Program-made: the position numbers and the translations under genes
Notes under the pieces: model-generated
Seen by the model: only the letters and a program-made list of their open reading frames with translations
What the model was told of the DNA's origin: nothing
Databases searched by the model: none
DNA from: Mycolicibacterium sp. MU0053
Lineage (GTDB): Bacteria > Actinomycetota > Actinomycetes > Mycobacteriales > Mycobacteriaceae
Length of the DNA stretch: 64,000 nucleotides
Direction of reading: 5' to 3'
NCBI RefSeq assembly: GCF_963378095.1
Contig: NZ_OY726397.1
Location: forward strand, 620,001-684,000
In this document: positions 16,313 through 24,996 of the stretch, piece after piece
Position numbering within the stretch: position 1 is the first letter of the stretch
How the letters are laid out: each line of letters opens with the position of its first letter

Positions 16313-16861
16313 GTGCCGGACCCTGCGCGCTCGTTAAGCTCAGTCGTGCGCGATCCACGGCCCCACGTCGGCGAACCGCTGGCGTTGGACCTGCTGAACA
16401 CCCAATGGGTGGACGACGGCCCACGCGATCTGCTCACCGACGTGGCCGGGCTGCGGATCTGGCTGACGTCGGCGGGTCTGTCCGGCCGCGCGACCGCCGA
16501 CACCCGGACGCTCGAGGCTCTGCTGACCGCACGCACCGCGATCCTGGACGCGGTCCGGCACGGCGGCCAGGACGCGCTCAACGAGGTCCTCGACCACGGC
16601 CGGATCCGCAGGCGCCTGACCGACGACGGTCCCGTCGACCTGCCGGACGTTGCCGACCCCGCCTGGCTGCCCGCCTGGGTCGCCGCGGACAACCTGCTGC
16701 ACTTGCTCGCGACCGCGCCCGACCGGATCCGGCAGTGTGCCCACCCCGATTGCGTGCTGTATTTCCTCGACACGTCCAAGAACGCCACGCGCCGTTGGCA
16801 TTCCATGGCCATCTGCGGTAACCGCGCAAAGGCTGCCCGGCACTACGCCAGGCGGTCGTAA
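16313..16861 (+). CDS. ABATE-domain / CGNR zinc-finger transcriptional regulator
   Basis: 182-aa protein with an N-terminal ABATE domain (about 15-125; EPLALDLLNTQWVDDGPRDLL) and a C-terminal CGNR zinc finger (about 138-180): CAHPDC near residue 140, then WHSMAICGNRAKAARHYARR, the diagnostic CGNR box. Family members are thought to be stress- or ligand-linked transcription regulators. GTG 16313 follows a GGGAGGGGAGG stretch. It is divergent from the VOC/PNPOx operon, with an inverted repeat between. Its stop is 6 nt before repeat A1. Confidence 0.85.
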   Translation: MPDPARSLSSVVRDPRPHVGEPLALDLLNTQWVDDGPRDLLTDVAGLRIWLTSAGLSGRATADTRTLEALLTARTAILDAVRHGGQDALNEVLDHGRIRRRLTDDGPVDLPDVADPAWLPAWVAADNLLHLLATAPDRIRQCAHPDCVLYFLDTSKNATRRWHSMAICGNRAKAARHYARRS

Positions 16862-16866
16862 CCGGG

Positions 16867-16915
16867 GATTTCGGCGTGATCACGCACGGTGAGCGTGTGG
16901 GATCACGCCGAAATC
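16867..16915. repeat. Repeat family A, copy 1: bidirectional terminator-like palindrome
   Basis: 49-nt near-palindrome whose outer arms GATTTCGGCGTGATC and GATCACGCCGAAATC are perfectly complementary over 15 bp, with GGTGAGC in the centre. It lies between convergent genes: 5 nt after the CGNR stop, and overlapping the last two bases of the fadD stop. Further copies are at 46636 and 47571. It most likely acts as a two-way terminator. Confidence 0.85.
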
Positions 16916-18548
16916 ACCCCTGGGCGGCCTGTTCCTTGGCCCAGCGGTAGTCGGCCTTGCCGGCCGGGCTGCGCTCGATGACGGGACGGAACACCACCGC
17001 CTTGGGCAGCTTGTAGCGGGCCAGCGTGGTCCCGGCGTGCGCGATGAGTTCGTCGGCCGCGACCGCCTCGCCCGGTGCCAGCGCGACCACGGCCACCACC
17101 TCCTGGCCCCACCGGTCACTGGGGCGGCCGGCGACCACCACATCGAGCACCGCGGGGTGCGACGCCAGCGCGGTCTCGACCTCCTCGGCGAAGATCTTCT
17201 CGCCGCCGGAGTTGATGGTCACCGAATCGCCGAGCAGATGGACGTTGCCGTCGGCGAGGTGACGCGCCCGGTCACCCGGAATGGCGTACCGCAGGCCGTC
17301 GACCACCGGGAACGTGCGGGCGGTCTTCTCCGGGTCCCCCTTGTACCCCAACGGGACCGGTCCGCGCTGGGCCAGCCAGCCGTTGCCGTCATGGCCGGGG
17401 GCCAGCACGCCGCTGAAATCCTCGGCGATGACGCAGGTATCGGGTCCCGGCTTGAAGGTGCCGGTGGACACCGCGCCCGGCGCCGACATGTGCGTCATCT
17501 GCGCGCCGGTCTCCGACGAGCCGACGCCGTCGATCACGATCAGCCCCGGCTTGAGGTCGATCAGCCGCTGCTTGGTGGTCGGGGTCAGCAACGCGCCGCC
17601 GTTGGCGACGACGTTGAGCGAGGAGACATCGACCCCGCCGCGTTCGATGGCATCGGCAAGCGGGCGGGCCATCGCATCGCCGACCACGGTGATCACCCCC
17701 GCCCGGTGGCGGGCGATCTCACCGAGCACGACGTCGGCATCCAGGCGGTTCGGCACTTGCGAGAACAGCACCGTCTGGCCGGTGGTCAACGCGGTCATCA
17801 CCCCCCATTGTGCGGCCCCGTGCATCAGCGGCGGCAGGATCAGCAACGTCATGCCGGGGTTGGCGCGGGCCTTCTCGACGATCTCCTCGATCGATTCGCA
17901 GGTGTGCCCGCTGTAGAGGTCGCGCCCGCCGAACGAGGCCACGAAGATGTCATGTTGCCGCCACAGCACGCCCTTGGGCATCCCGGTCGTGCCGCCGGTA
18001 TAGAGCACGTACAGATCGTCCGGGTCGGCGTGTACGGGTGGGGCCGCGGACGGCACCGAGGCCAGCGCCTCGTTGTAATCCACTGCGCCGTCCAGCAGTT
18101 CGTTGCCGGACTGGTCGGGGATCTGGATGAGCACGCGCAGCCGAGGCAGCTCGGACCGGATCTCGGCGACCCGCGGCGCGAACTCGGCGTGGTAGAGCAG
18201 CGCGGTGGCGCCGGCATCGGCGAGCAGGTATTGCAGTTCGTTCTTGACGTAGCGGAAGTTGACGTTGAACGGGGCGACCCGGGCCCGGAACGCGCCGAGC
18301 ATGCCCTCGACGTACTCGGGCCCGTTGTGGGCGTAGATGCCGAGCAGGTCCTGGCCGGCCTGGTGTCCGGCGAGTTCAGGCCGCGGCGTATGGCAACCCA
18401 GGCCCTGCGCGTGCAGATAGGAGGCCAACCGATTGGAGCGCTGCGCCACCTCGGCGTGGGTGTAGCTGCGATCGCCCTGGATGAGCAGGGGCCGGTCCGG
18501 GATCGCCGCCGCGATCGCATCGGCCACTGCGGGAACTGTGAATTGCAT
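16914..18548 (-). CDS. fadD: FadD-type acyl-CoA synthetase/ligase
   Basis: 544-aa ATP-dependent acyl-CoA (AMP-forming) ligase. Landmarks: the phosphate-binding loop LYTGGTTGMPKG (about 178-189), the adenine motif VDGVGSSETGAQM (about 340), the hinge region DRARHLADGNVHLLGDSV and the C-terminal catalytic lysine context SPAGKADYRWAKE. The N-terminal run APFNVNFRYVKNELQYLLADAGA resembles steroid/cyclic-acid-activating FadD19/FadD3-type enzymes (recalled, not searched). ATG 18548 has GGAG about 6 nt upstream. Last gene of the Rieske operon, 25 nt after the isochorismatase-like gene. It would activate an acid product for beta-oxidation. Confidence 0.88.
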   Translation of the reverse strand: MQFTVPAVADAIAAAIPDRPLLIQGDRSYTHAEVAQRSNRLASYLHAQGLGCHTPRPELAGHQAGQDLLGIYAHNGPEYVEGMLGAFRARVAPFNVNFRYVKNELQYLLADAGATALLYHAEFAPRVAEIRSELPRLRVLIQIPDQSGNELLDGAVDYNEALASVPSAAPPVHADPDDLYVLYTGGTTGMPKGVLWRQHDIFVASFGGRDLYSGHTCESIEEIVEKARANPGMTLLILPPLMHGAAQWGVMTALTTGQTVLFSQVPNRLDADVVLGEIARHRAGVITVVGDAMARPLADAIERGGVDVSSLNVVANGGALLTPTTKQRLIDLKPGLIVIDGVGSSETGAQMTHMSAPGAVSTGTFKPGPDTCVIAEDFSGVLAPGHDGNGWLAQRGPVPLGYKGDPEKTARTFPVVDGLRYAIPGDRARHLADGNVHLLGDSVTINSGGEKIFAEEVETALASHPAVLDVVVAGRPSDRWGQEVVAVVALAPGEAVAADELIAHAGTTLARYKLPKAVVFRPVIERSPAGKADYRWAKEQAAQG

Positions 18549-18573
18549 CGGTGCTCCGTACAAGTCGGGCTGG

Positions 18574-19197
18574 TCAGTAACGCTGCCAGCTATCGATCAG
18601 GGCATCGGTGGTGGTCACCGTGGACAGCAGGGACAAGGTGTTGTCGATGATCGCCGCGCCGTACTCGGTCGGGATGCCGGCCACCGCGTCGCGGGGCAGC
18701 ACCACCCGGTAGCCGGCGTTGACGGCGTCCATCACCAGGTTGGGGATGGCGACGTTGAGCGAGACGCCGACCGCGACAATGGTGCGCACCCCGAGGTTGC
18801 GCAGGATCGCGTCGAGATCGGTGCCGCCCATCGGACCCAGCCCGTGCCAGCGCTGCAACACCAGATCGGTTGGCTCCGGCCCGAACTCGTCGAGCAGGGC
18901 GGCGCCGGCGCTGCCCGGGGCGATGTCGACGTCGTTGCGGCCGAGCGCGAACAGCTTCGCGTTGTGGTTGGAACCCCGTCCGTCGGCGCGGCGTTGCACC
19001 AGGCAGTGCACCACCTCGGCGCCCGCGGCGCGCGCCACCGGCAACAGCCGGGCGATGTTGGGCAGCGCCTCGCGACGGGCCTCCTCGGCCAGCATGGCCA
19101 GACCGGCCGCCGGCCCGACCACCGCACCCTGCAATTCCTGGGTGATGACCGCGGTGTGACCGGGCGCGACGAGATCCGCGAGCGGTTCGCGGGTCAT
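18574..19197 (-). CDS. Isochorismatase-like cysteine hydrolase homologue lacking the catalytic residues
   Basis: 207-aa isochorismatase-fold protein (LGPMGGTDLDAILRNLGVRTIVAVGVSLNVAI, about 118-150). The family's Asp-Lys-Cys triad appears to be changed: the DxQ strand reads TQELQG (Glu21), the Lys position reads LQRWHG (Arg115), and the TxxC motif reads VSLNVAI with Asn147 where Cys should be. It is therefore probably not a cysteine hydrolase; a binding role or other chemistry is possible. ATG 19197 overlaps the Rieske stop (ATGA), so it is made together with the oxygenase. Confidence 0.78.
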   Translation of the reverse strand: MTREPLADLVAPGHTAVITQELQGAVVGPAAGLAMLAEEARREALPNIARLLPVARAAGAEVVHCLVQRRADGRGSNHNAKLFALGRNDVDIAPGSAGAALLDEFGPEPTDLVLQRWHGLGPMGGTDLDAILRNLGVRTIVAVGVSLNVAIPNLVMDAVNAGYRVVLPRDAVAGIPTEYGAAIIDNTLSLLSTVTTTDALIDSWQRY

Positions 19198-20186
19198 GCG
19201 GGGGCGTCGTAGAACTGTTTTGCCCACTTGCGCATGGCCATATAGGGTTTGGCGTCGATCTTGGCCAGCGGCGGATTCTCGACGTACTTCTGATGGCGCC
19301 AGATGTCGCAGTCCTCCCACACGGTCTTGAGGTACTGCCGCTCGACCTTGGCGCGGACGTGCTCGGGCGGGACGTCAGAGGTCTCGCCGGGTTCCTTGGG
19401 CCACCAGATGGAGTAGAACATGTCGGAAACCTCGTCGTCGACCGGCGTGCACGCGAAGATCAGCCGGTGATTGGACGAGCCCTCGAATGCGCTCATCGCG
19501 AAGCCGAGTCCGGAGAAGTGGCTGTGGATGCGCAGCGCCATCGCGTCCGGGTCGTCGCTGCGCGCATCGGGCCAGCCGGTGAGGAACCGCCATTCTTGAT
19601 CCTCGTGCTCCCAATGGAGACAGACCGGAGTCACCGTGGCCTTGTGCACATAGCGGAAATGTGAACTGTCGGGACCGTTCTCGGCGACGATCTGCGGGTG
19701 CACCGGGATGGCGTCGGCGCGGCTGGAGAACTCCGGGTACGGGCGGTAGTAGGCCTCCGGGTCGGTCTCGAACTGCGGGAACTTGTGAAAGATGTCGGGC
19801 AGTTCCCACCGCGGCGGCTCACCTTGGGGCTGGTACCACATGAAGATGCAGCCGTACTGTTCCCGGACCGGGTACGAGCGCAGCTTCAGGCCGCGGTTGG
19901 GCCGGTCGGGCTGATACGGAATGTAGGTGTTGTCGCCCTGCGGGCCCCACCGCCAGCCATGGAACGGGCACTCGACGCAGTCGCCGACCACCTTGCCGCC
20001 GTGACCGATGTGCGCACCCAGATGTTTGCAGTGCGCCTCCAGCAGGTGCAACTCGCCGGATTCGTCGCGGTAGGCCGCCAGATCCTCCCCGAAGAACTTC
20101 AGTGCCTTGACGTCGCCGACTTCGAATTCGGCCGACCACCCGATCATGAACCACCCGGTGACTTTCCAGGTGAACGGCACTTTCAT
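19194..20186 (-). CDS. Rieske non-haem iron oxygenase (KshA-like terminal oxygenase)
   Basis: 330-aa oxygenase. The Rieske [2Fe-2S] ligands are C53-x-H55 and C73-x2-H76 (AHCKHLGAH, CPFHGW). The mononuclear iron site is suggested by N170-GPD173-SSH176-FRYVH181. Overall length and architecture match 3-ketosteroid 9-alpha-hydroxylase (KshA) and related mono-oxygenases that open rings or hydroxylate alicycles. No reductase (KshB-type) is next to it, so it must borrow one. It heads an operon with the isochorismatase-like and fadD genes. AAGAAGGGG precedes ATG 20186, and a shared promoter element lies 29 nt further upstream. Confidence 0.9.
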   Translation of the reverse strand: MKVPFTWKVTGWFMIGWSAEFEVGDVKALKFFGEDLAAYRDESGELHLLEAHCKHLGAHIGHGGKVVGDCVECPFHGWRWGPQGDNTYIPYQPDRPNRGLKLRSYPVREQYGCIFMWYQPQGEPPRWELPDIFHKFPQFETDPEAYYRPYPEFSSRADAIPVHPQIVAENGPDSSHFRYVHKATVTPVCLHWEHEDQEWRFLTGWPDARSDDPDAMALRIHSHFSGLGFAMSAFEGSSNHRLIFACTPVDDEVSDMFYSIWWPKEPGETSDVPPEHVRAKVERQYLKTVWEDCDIWRHQKYVENPPLAKIDAKPYMAMRKWAKQFYDAPA

Positions 20187-20214
20187 CGGGGCACCCCTTC
20201 TTACGCACGGAAGT

Positions 20215-20237
20215 TACGGAATAGATTACAGTAGCTG
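20215..20237 (+). promoter_or_regulatory. Shared 23-nt promoter element, copy 3
   Basis: TTACAGTA (20226-20233) preceded by ACGGAATAGA, matching copy 2 at 17 of 23 positions. The self-complementary TAC(A/T)GTA core offers TACAGT rightward (SnoaL/BVMO operon, start 20270) and TACTGT leftward (Rieske operon, start 20186), so one protein bound here could shut both promoters. Confidence 0.6.
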
Positions 20238-20269
20238 TTTCCGGAGGTCTATCAAGGAGGCAGCGCAGG

Positions 20270-20728
20270 ATGACCGAACCGCAAGCCACGGACCCGCGTG
20301 ACGAGATCGAGGCGATCCGCCGACTCAAGGCGCAATACTGCCGCTTCCTCGACACCCGCGATATCCCGGCCTGGCGTGGGCTTTTCGCCCCCGATGTCGT
20401 CGTCACCCTGGATCTGGCGGTGTCCACCGGGGGTGCCGATCCGCAGACGATGCCGCCGCTGGAAGGCCTCGAGGCGTTCGAACCGGTGGTGCTCGGTGGC
20501 ATCGCCGACGCCGCGACCGTGCACCACTGCCACACCCCCGAGATCGACCTGACCTCCGCGACCACCGCCACCGGCATCTGGGCCATGGCGGACCTGCTGG
20601 TGTGGGAAGGACGGGAACTGCACGGGGCCGGGCACTACCACGAGACTTATGAAAAGCGCGACGGCCGATGGCTGATCAAAACCCTGCACCTGACCCGGAC
20701 GATGCTCAAGTTCACGGAGTCGGCATGA
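20270..20728 (+). CDS. SnoaL-like (NTF2-fold) protein
   Basis: 152-aa nuclear-transport-factor-2-fold protein of the SnoaL_4 group: EIEAIRRLKAQYCRFLDTRDIPAWRGLFAPDVV at the N-terminus and HYHETYEKRDGRWLIKTLHLTRT near the end are the standard ends of the cone-shaped fold. Members are isomerases, hydrolases, dehydratases or small subunits; Asp/His pairs in the cavity (HHCHTPEID) suggest catalysis. AAGGAGG (20254-20260) precedes ATG 20270. First gene of an operon continuing with BVMO (ATGA overlap). Confidence 0.8.
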   Translation: MTEPQATDPRDEIEAIRRLKAQYCRFLDTRDIPAWRGLFAPDVVVTLDLAVSTGGADPQTMPPLEGLEAFEPVVLGGIADAATVHHCHTPEIDLTSATTATGIWAMADLLVWEGRELHGAGHYHETYEKRDGRWLIKTLHLTRTMLKFTESA

Positions 20729-22341
20729 GCGAGCAACGCTACGACGCGCTGGTCATCGGTGCCGGCTTCTCCGGGCTGTACATGCTGCACAGGCTGCGCG
20801 GCCTCGGACTCTCGGTGATCGCGGTGGAGGCCGGGGAAAACGTCGGCGGCACTTGGTTGTTCAACCGCTATCCTGGGGCGCGCTGCGACATCGAGAGCAT
20901 CGAGTACTCCTACAGCTTCTCCGAGGAGATCCAGCAGGAGTGGGTGTGGACCGAAACCATGCCCGCCCAAAAGGAGATCGAGGCCTACCTGAACTTCGTC
21001 GCCGACAGACTCGACCTGCGCGGCGACATCCGGATGGACACCCGGGTGACCGCGATGGCCTTCGACGCCGAGGACGCCGCGTGGCGGATCGACACCGACA
21101 CCGGCGCCCGTTTCGTCGCCTCCTACGTGGTGGCGGCCTCGGGCATCCTGTCGGTCCCGCTGGAACCGGACTACCCCGGCATGGACTCGTTCGACGGCGC
21201 GTCGCTGTACACCGCGAGTTGGCCCAAGGCCGGCTTCGACCTGACCGGTAAGCGCGTCGGGGTCATCGGCACCGGATCCACCGGCGTGCAACTGATCCCG
21301 ACCGTTGCTCGAGAGGCCGCGCACCTCACGGTGTTTCAGCGCTCGGCGGCCTACACCCTGCCCTGGGCGGTGCGCCGACTCGACGCCGGTGAACTCGATG
21401 CGCTCAAGGCGTCCTATCCCGAGATCCGCGCCGCGCAGCGCGAACATCCCGTCGGTGCGGCCCGGTTGAGCGCCTTCTCGCTGCTGCTCGACATGCTGGC
21501 CCGCCCGCCGATCAAGTCCGCGACCCGCGCGGAACAACTGCGCGCCATCGACGAGCACGGCGTCATGGGGGCGCTCAACTGGGGCGACGTGTTCTTCGAT
21601 ATCGAGGCCAATCAGATGGCCGCCCGGCTCTACGGCGAAGCGATCGCGCGCATCGTGCAGGATCCGACGACCGCGGCCGCGCTGGTACCCACCCACCCGT
21701 TCGGCTGCAAGCGCCCGATCATCGACCAGGGCTACTACGAGACCTTCAACCGCGACAACGTCACGCTGGTGGACCTGCGCTCCGACCCGATCCGGGCGTT
21801 GACGCCGACCGGGATCGCGACTGCGCGCGTTGAGCACGAACTCGACGTGATCATCTATGCCACCGGTTTCGACGCCATGACCGGAGCCTTGAGCCGGATC
21901 GACATCACCGGCCGCGACGGCGCCTCGTTGCGGCAGGTCTGGCAGGACGACGGCCCCACGTCGTATCTCGGGTTGGCGGTCGCGGGATTTCCCAACCTGT
22001 TCATCATCCAGGCGCCCGGCAGCCCGTCGGCCGCGACGAATTTCGTTGCGGCGCTGGAGCAACACGTCGAATGGATCGGCGAGTGCATCGACTACCTACG
22101 GGTCAACGGCCACCGCACGATCGAGGCCCGGCCGGAGGCGCAACGGGACTGGATCGAGCACACCACCTCGCTGGTGGAGCCGACGGTGCTGGCCCACCCG
22201 AGCTGCAACTCGTGGTACAACGGTGCGAATGTGCCCGGCAAGAGGCGCCGTTACATGGCCTACACCGCAGGGATTCCCGAGTACCGGCGGCGCTGCGACG
22301 AGATCGCCGCCACCGGCTATCCCGGCTTCGAACTGGCCTGA
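20725..22341 (+). CDS. Flavin-containing (Baeyer-Villiger-type) monooxygenase
   Basis: 538-aa class-B flavoprotein monooxygenase. Two Rossmann motifs bind FAD (GAGFSG, residues 12-17) and NADPH (GTGSTG, about 182-187). The BVMO motif GGTWLFNRYPGARCD (41-55) is intact. The family fingerprint reads F156-x-G158-x3-Y162-x3-WP, with Tyr where most BVMOs have His. The reaction would insert oxygen into a ketone to give an ester or lactone. The alpha/beta hydrolase encoded 4 nt downstream could then cleave it. ATG 20725 overlaps the SnoaL stop. Confidence 0.88.
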   Translation: MSEQRYDALVIGAGFSGLYMLHRLRGLGLSVIAVEAGENVGGTWLFNRYPGARCDIESIEYSYSFSEEIQQEWVWTETMPAQKEIEAYLNFVADRLDLRGDIRMDTRVTAMAFDAEDAAWRIDTDTGARFVASYVVAASGILSVPLEPDYPGMDSFDGASLYTASWPKAGFDLTGKRVGVIGTGSTGVQLIPTVAREAAHLTVFQRSAAYTLPWAVRRLDAGELDALKASYPEIRAAQREHPVGAARLSAFSLLLDMLARPPIKSATRAEQLRAIDEHGVMGALNWGDVFFDIEANQMAARLYGEAIARIVQDPTTAAALVPTHPFGCKRPIIDQGYYETFNRDNVTLVDLRSDPIRALTPTGIATARVEHELDVIIYATGFDAMTGALSRIDITGRDGASLRQVWQDDGPTSYLGLAVAGFPNLFIIQAPGSPSAATNFVAALEQHVEWIGECIDYLRVNGHRTIEARPEAQRDWIEHTTSLVEPTVLAHPSCNSWYNGANVPGKRRRYMAYTAGIPEYRRRCDEIAATGYPGFELA

Positions 22342-22345
22342 CCGC

Positions 22346-23455
22346 ATGCGACCCCAGGAACGCCTCACGACCATCGTCCGGGAACTCGCGCGCGTGCTGC
22401 CCCGATCGGTGGCGGTGCTTTCGGACGCCGAGGGCCCCTCGACGCTCTCGCCGCGGGGGCTGCGCCAACTCGGCGAGGTCGCCTTGGATGAACTCGTGGT
22501 CACCGGGATGACGCTGACCGCGGCGCCGCCGGGCGTGCCGGCCGGGGTGTCCAGCTATGCGGCAACCGCCGCGGAACTGACCGCGCTCGGCCGGGCGGAT
22601 TCCTACCTGAAGCCAAATCCGTTGCTGGTGAGCGCGATCAGGCGTCGGCTGGCCGGACGATTCGCGTTCGAGGAACTGAGCTATGACCACGACCCGCGGC
22701 TGCCGCAGTGCCTGAGCCACATTGGCGGGTCCGCGACCGCGGTGTGCCATCTGGTGCGCCACCGCGGTGGTCCGCGGCCCTGGCTGGTGTGGGTGCACGG
22801 TGCCGGGCAGGGCGGGCTGTCGGACTTCGCGGTCGCGCGGGTCGGCCGGATCCATCGCGAGCTCGGCTACAACGTCGCATTGCCCGTTCAACCCGGTCAT
22901 GGCAGCCGTCGGCACCGGTGGCCGACCTACCCCGACACCGATCCGGTGGCCAATGTCGCGGGCATGATGCGCACGGTCTCCGAGGTTCGCGCGTTGATCC
23001 GGTGGCTCCAGCCGCAGGCCACCACGATCGCGCTGGCCGGGCTGTCGCTGGGCAGCGGGGTCGCCGCGCTGGTGGCGGGCCTGGAGGAGGTGGACGGCGT
23101 CGCGCTGTACACGCCGATCCTGGGCCTCAACGCGATGATCGCCAACCATCTGCACCGCTGGGGCGGCGCGGCCGACGAGGTCGGCACGGTACTGGGGTCG
23201 CCGGCGGTCACGGAGCTGACCGCGGTGATCGATCCGCTGACGGCCGACCCGCTGCCGCCGCCGCAGCGGCGCTTGATCGTCGGTGCCTGGCATGACCAGA
23301 TGGCGATGCGAGCGCCCGCGTTGGCGATGCACGAACGCTGGGGCGGCGAATTATATTGGCACGACGGCGGTCACGTCGGGCACCTGTTCTCCGGGAAGGT
23401 GCAGCGAGTGACCGAACGGTTCCTGCGCGCAGTGGCCGCGGGTGAGTCACGGTGA
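22346..23455 (+). CDS. Alpha/beta hydrolase, probable ester/lactone hydrolase
   Basis: 369-aa alpha/beta hydrolase with oxyanion segment WVHGAGQGG (about 149-157), nucleophile elbow GLSLGS (about 232-237, Ser in the middle) and a C-terminal DGGHVGHLF likely to supply the catalytic His. The first ~110 residues form an additional helical domain. It directly follows the BVMO gene (4 nt), the classical arrangement for hydrolysing the ester or lactone that a BVMO makes. The start was set at ATG 22346, just after the BVMO stop. Confidence 0.82.
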   Translation: MRPQERLTTIVRELARVLPRSVAVLSDAEGPSTLSPRGLRQLGEVALDELVVTGMTLTAAPPGVPAGVSSYAATAAELTALGRADSYLKPNPLLVSAIRRRLAGRFAFEELSYDHDPRLPQCLSHIGGSATAVCHLVRHRGGPRPWLVWVHGAGQGGLSDFAVARVGRIHRELGYNVALPVQPGHGSRRHRWPTYPDTDPVANVAGMMRTVSEVRALIRWLQPQATTIALAGLSLGSGVAALVAGLEEVDGVALYTPILGLNAMIANHLHRWGGAADEVGTVLGSPAVTELTAVIDPLTADPLPPPQRRLIVGAWHDQMAMRAPALAMHERWGGELYWHDGGHVGHLFSGKVQRVTERFLRAVAAGESR

Positions 23456-23465
23456 GGGTGATCGC

Positions 23466-23837
23466 ATGAGGACCGCGCGCGAGGTGGTGGAGCTCTACAA
23501 CCTGGAACTGTGGAACAACGCCCGGTTCGAGTTGGCCGACGAGATCATCGCCGACACCATGGTGCGCCACGAGGTCGGCGCCTCCCGCATCCTGACCCGG
23601 GCCGAGGCGCGCCAACGCGTCGAGGACACCTGGGCCATGTTCGACAACCTCACCTTCGTGCTGAACACCGTGATCGCCAGCGACGACGGCGAGCATGTCT
23701 CGATCGTGTACGACTCCACGCTGACCAATAAGGACGGGTCGACGATCGAGATCGCCAGCATCGAGGTGTTCAAGGTGGTCGAGGGGCGGATCACCGATGT
23801 GTGGAACTGTGGCTACGGACAAGGAGTGTGGGCATGA
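23466..23837 (+). CDS. SnoaL-like polyketide-cyclase-family protein
   Basis: 123-aa NTF2-fold protein (MRTAREVVELYNLELWNNARFELADEIIADTMVRHE... through ITDVWNCGYGQGVWA), a small SnoaL/ketosteroid-isomerase-like fold different from the one at 20270. ATG 23466 follows a GAGGGTGATCGC spacer; GTG 23442 is a longer alternative overlapping the hydrolase end. It overlaps the next gene by 4 nt (ATGA). Probably an isomerase, hydratase or accessory subunit in the same pathway. Confidence 0.75.
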   Translation: MRTAREVVELYNLELWNNARFELADEIIADTMVRHEVGASRILTRAEARQRVEDTWAMFDNLTFVLNTVIASDDGEHVSIVYDSTLTNKDGSTIEIASIEVFKVVEGRITDVWNCGYGQGVWA

Positions 23838-24877
23838 CCGAACGCGTGCTGGACGAACTGGGTTACTACCTGCTGGCCGGCGCCGGCGGCGAGGGGCCGG
23901 CCACCCTGATGGACGAGGCCCGCCAGGGTGAGGAGATGGGTTTCGGGACGGCATTCATCTCGGAGCGGTGGAACGTCAAGGAGGCGTCCTCGCTGACCGG
24001 TGCCGCGTGCGCGGTGACCACCCGGATGCAGATCGCCACCGCCGCCACCAACCACAACACCCGTCATCCGCTGATCACCGGGTCGTGGGCGACCACCATG
24101 CACCGGCTGTCGCGGGGTCGCTTCACGTTGGGCCTCGGGCGCGGCATCGCGGCGATGTACAACGCCTTCGGGGTGCCGGCGGTGACCACCGCGCAGCTGG
24201 AGGACTTCGCCCAGGTGATGCGCCGGCTCTGGCACGGCGAGCTGATCTTCAACCACGACGGACCGATCGGGAAGTATCCGGTGCTGTTCCTGGACCCCGA
24301 CTTCGACGAGGACATCCGGCTGGCCTTGGTGGCGTTCGGCCCGCAGACGCTCGCGCTCGGCGGCCGGGAGTTCGACGACGTCATCCTGCACACCTATTTC
24401 ACGCCGGAGACCCTGCAGCGCTGCGTCAAGACGGTCAAGGACGCCGCCGAACAGGCCGGCCGCGACCCGGACAGCGTCAAGGTGTGGTCCTGCTTCGCCA
24501 CCGTCGGTGACCACCTGCCCGAGGAACTGCGGCTGAAGAAGACCGTCGCCCGGCTGGCGACCTACCTGCAGGGTTACGGGGATCTGCTGGTGCAGACCAA
24601 CGGTTGGGATCCGGCTGTGCTGGCACGATTCCGCGCCGATTCGGTGGTGACCTCGATTCCCGGCGGCATCGACCACAAGGCCAGCGCCGAGCAGATTGAA
24701 CACATCGCGACGTTGCTTCCCGACGAGTGGCTCGAGCCCGCGGCCACCGGCAGCGCCCGCCAATGCGTCGACCGGATCCGCCAGGAGTTCGACTACGGCG
24801 CCGACGCCCTGATCATGCACGGTGCCACACCGGAGGAACTCGCCCCGGTGGTGGCCGAGTACCGCGCCACCGGGTAA
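23834..24877 (+). CDS. LLM-class (F420-dependent) oxidoreductase, TIGR03857-like
   Basis: 347-aa bacterial-luciferase-like TIM-barrel oxidoreductase. Landmarks are GFGTAFISERWNVKEASSLTGAACAVTTR (about 36-64), HPLITGSWATTMHRLSRGRFTLGLGRG (about 76-102) and a C-terminal segment closing the barrel (DYGADALIMHGATPEEL). In mycobacteria these enzymes mostly use F420 to reduce or oxidise C=C, C=O or alcohols. It is the last gene of the five-gene operon that begins at 20270, and ATG 23834 overlaps the SnoaL stop. Confidence 0.85.
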   Translation: MTERVLDELGYYLLAGAGGEGPATLMDEARQGEEMGFGTAFISERWNVKEASSLTGAACAVTTRMQIATAATNHNTRHPLITGSWATTMHRLSRGRFTLGLGRGIAAMYNAFGVPAVTTAQLEDFAQVMRRLWHGELIFNHDGPIGKYPVLFLDPDFDEDIRLALVAFGPQTLALGGREFDDVILHTYFTPETLQRCVKTVKDAAEQAGRDPDSVKVWSCFATVGDHLPEELRLKKTVARLATYLQGYGDLLVQTNGWDPAVLARFRADSVVTSIPGGIDHKASAEQIEHIATLLPDEWLEPAATGSARQCVDRIRQEFDYGADALIMHGATPEELAPVVAEYRATG

Positions 24878-24996
24878 CGCGTCCGCGGTAGCCGGGCAAA
24901 CGTCACGTTCCGGACACAAACCGCCGAGATGCGCCGGGACGCAGGTGGATTACTGAGATTCTGTGGTGGTCGGGGGGCATTAGCGAAGGAGCTTTG

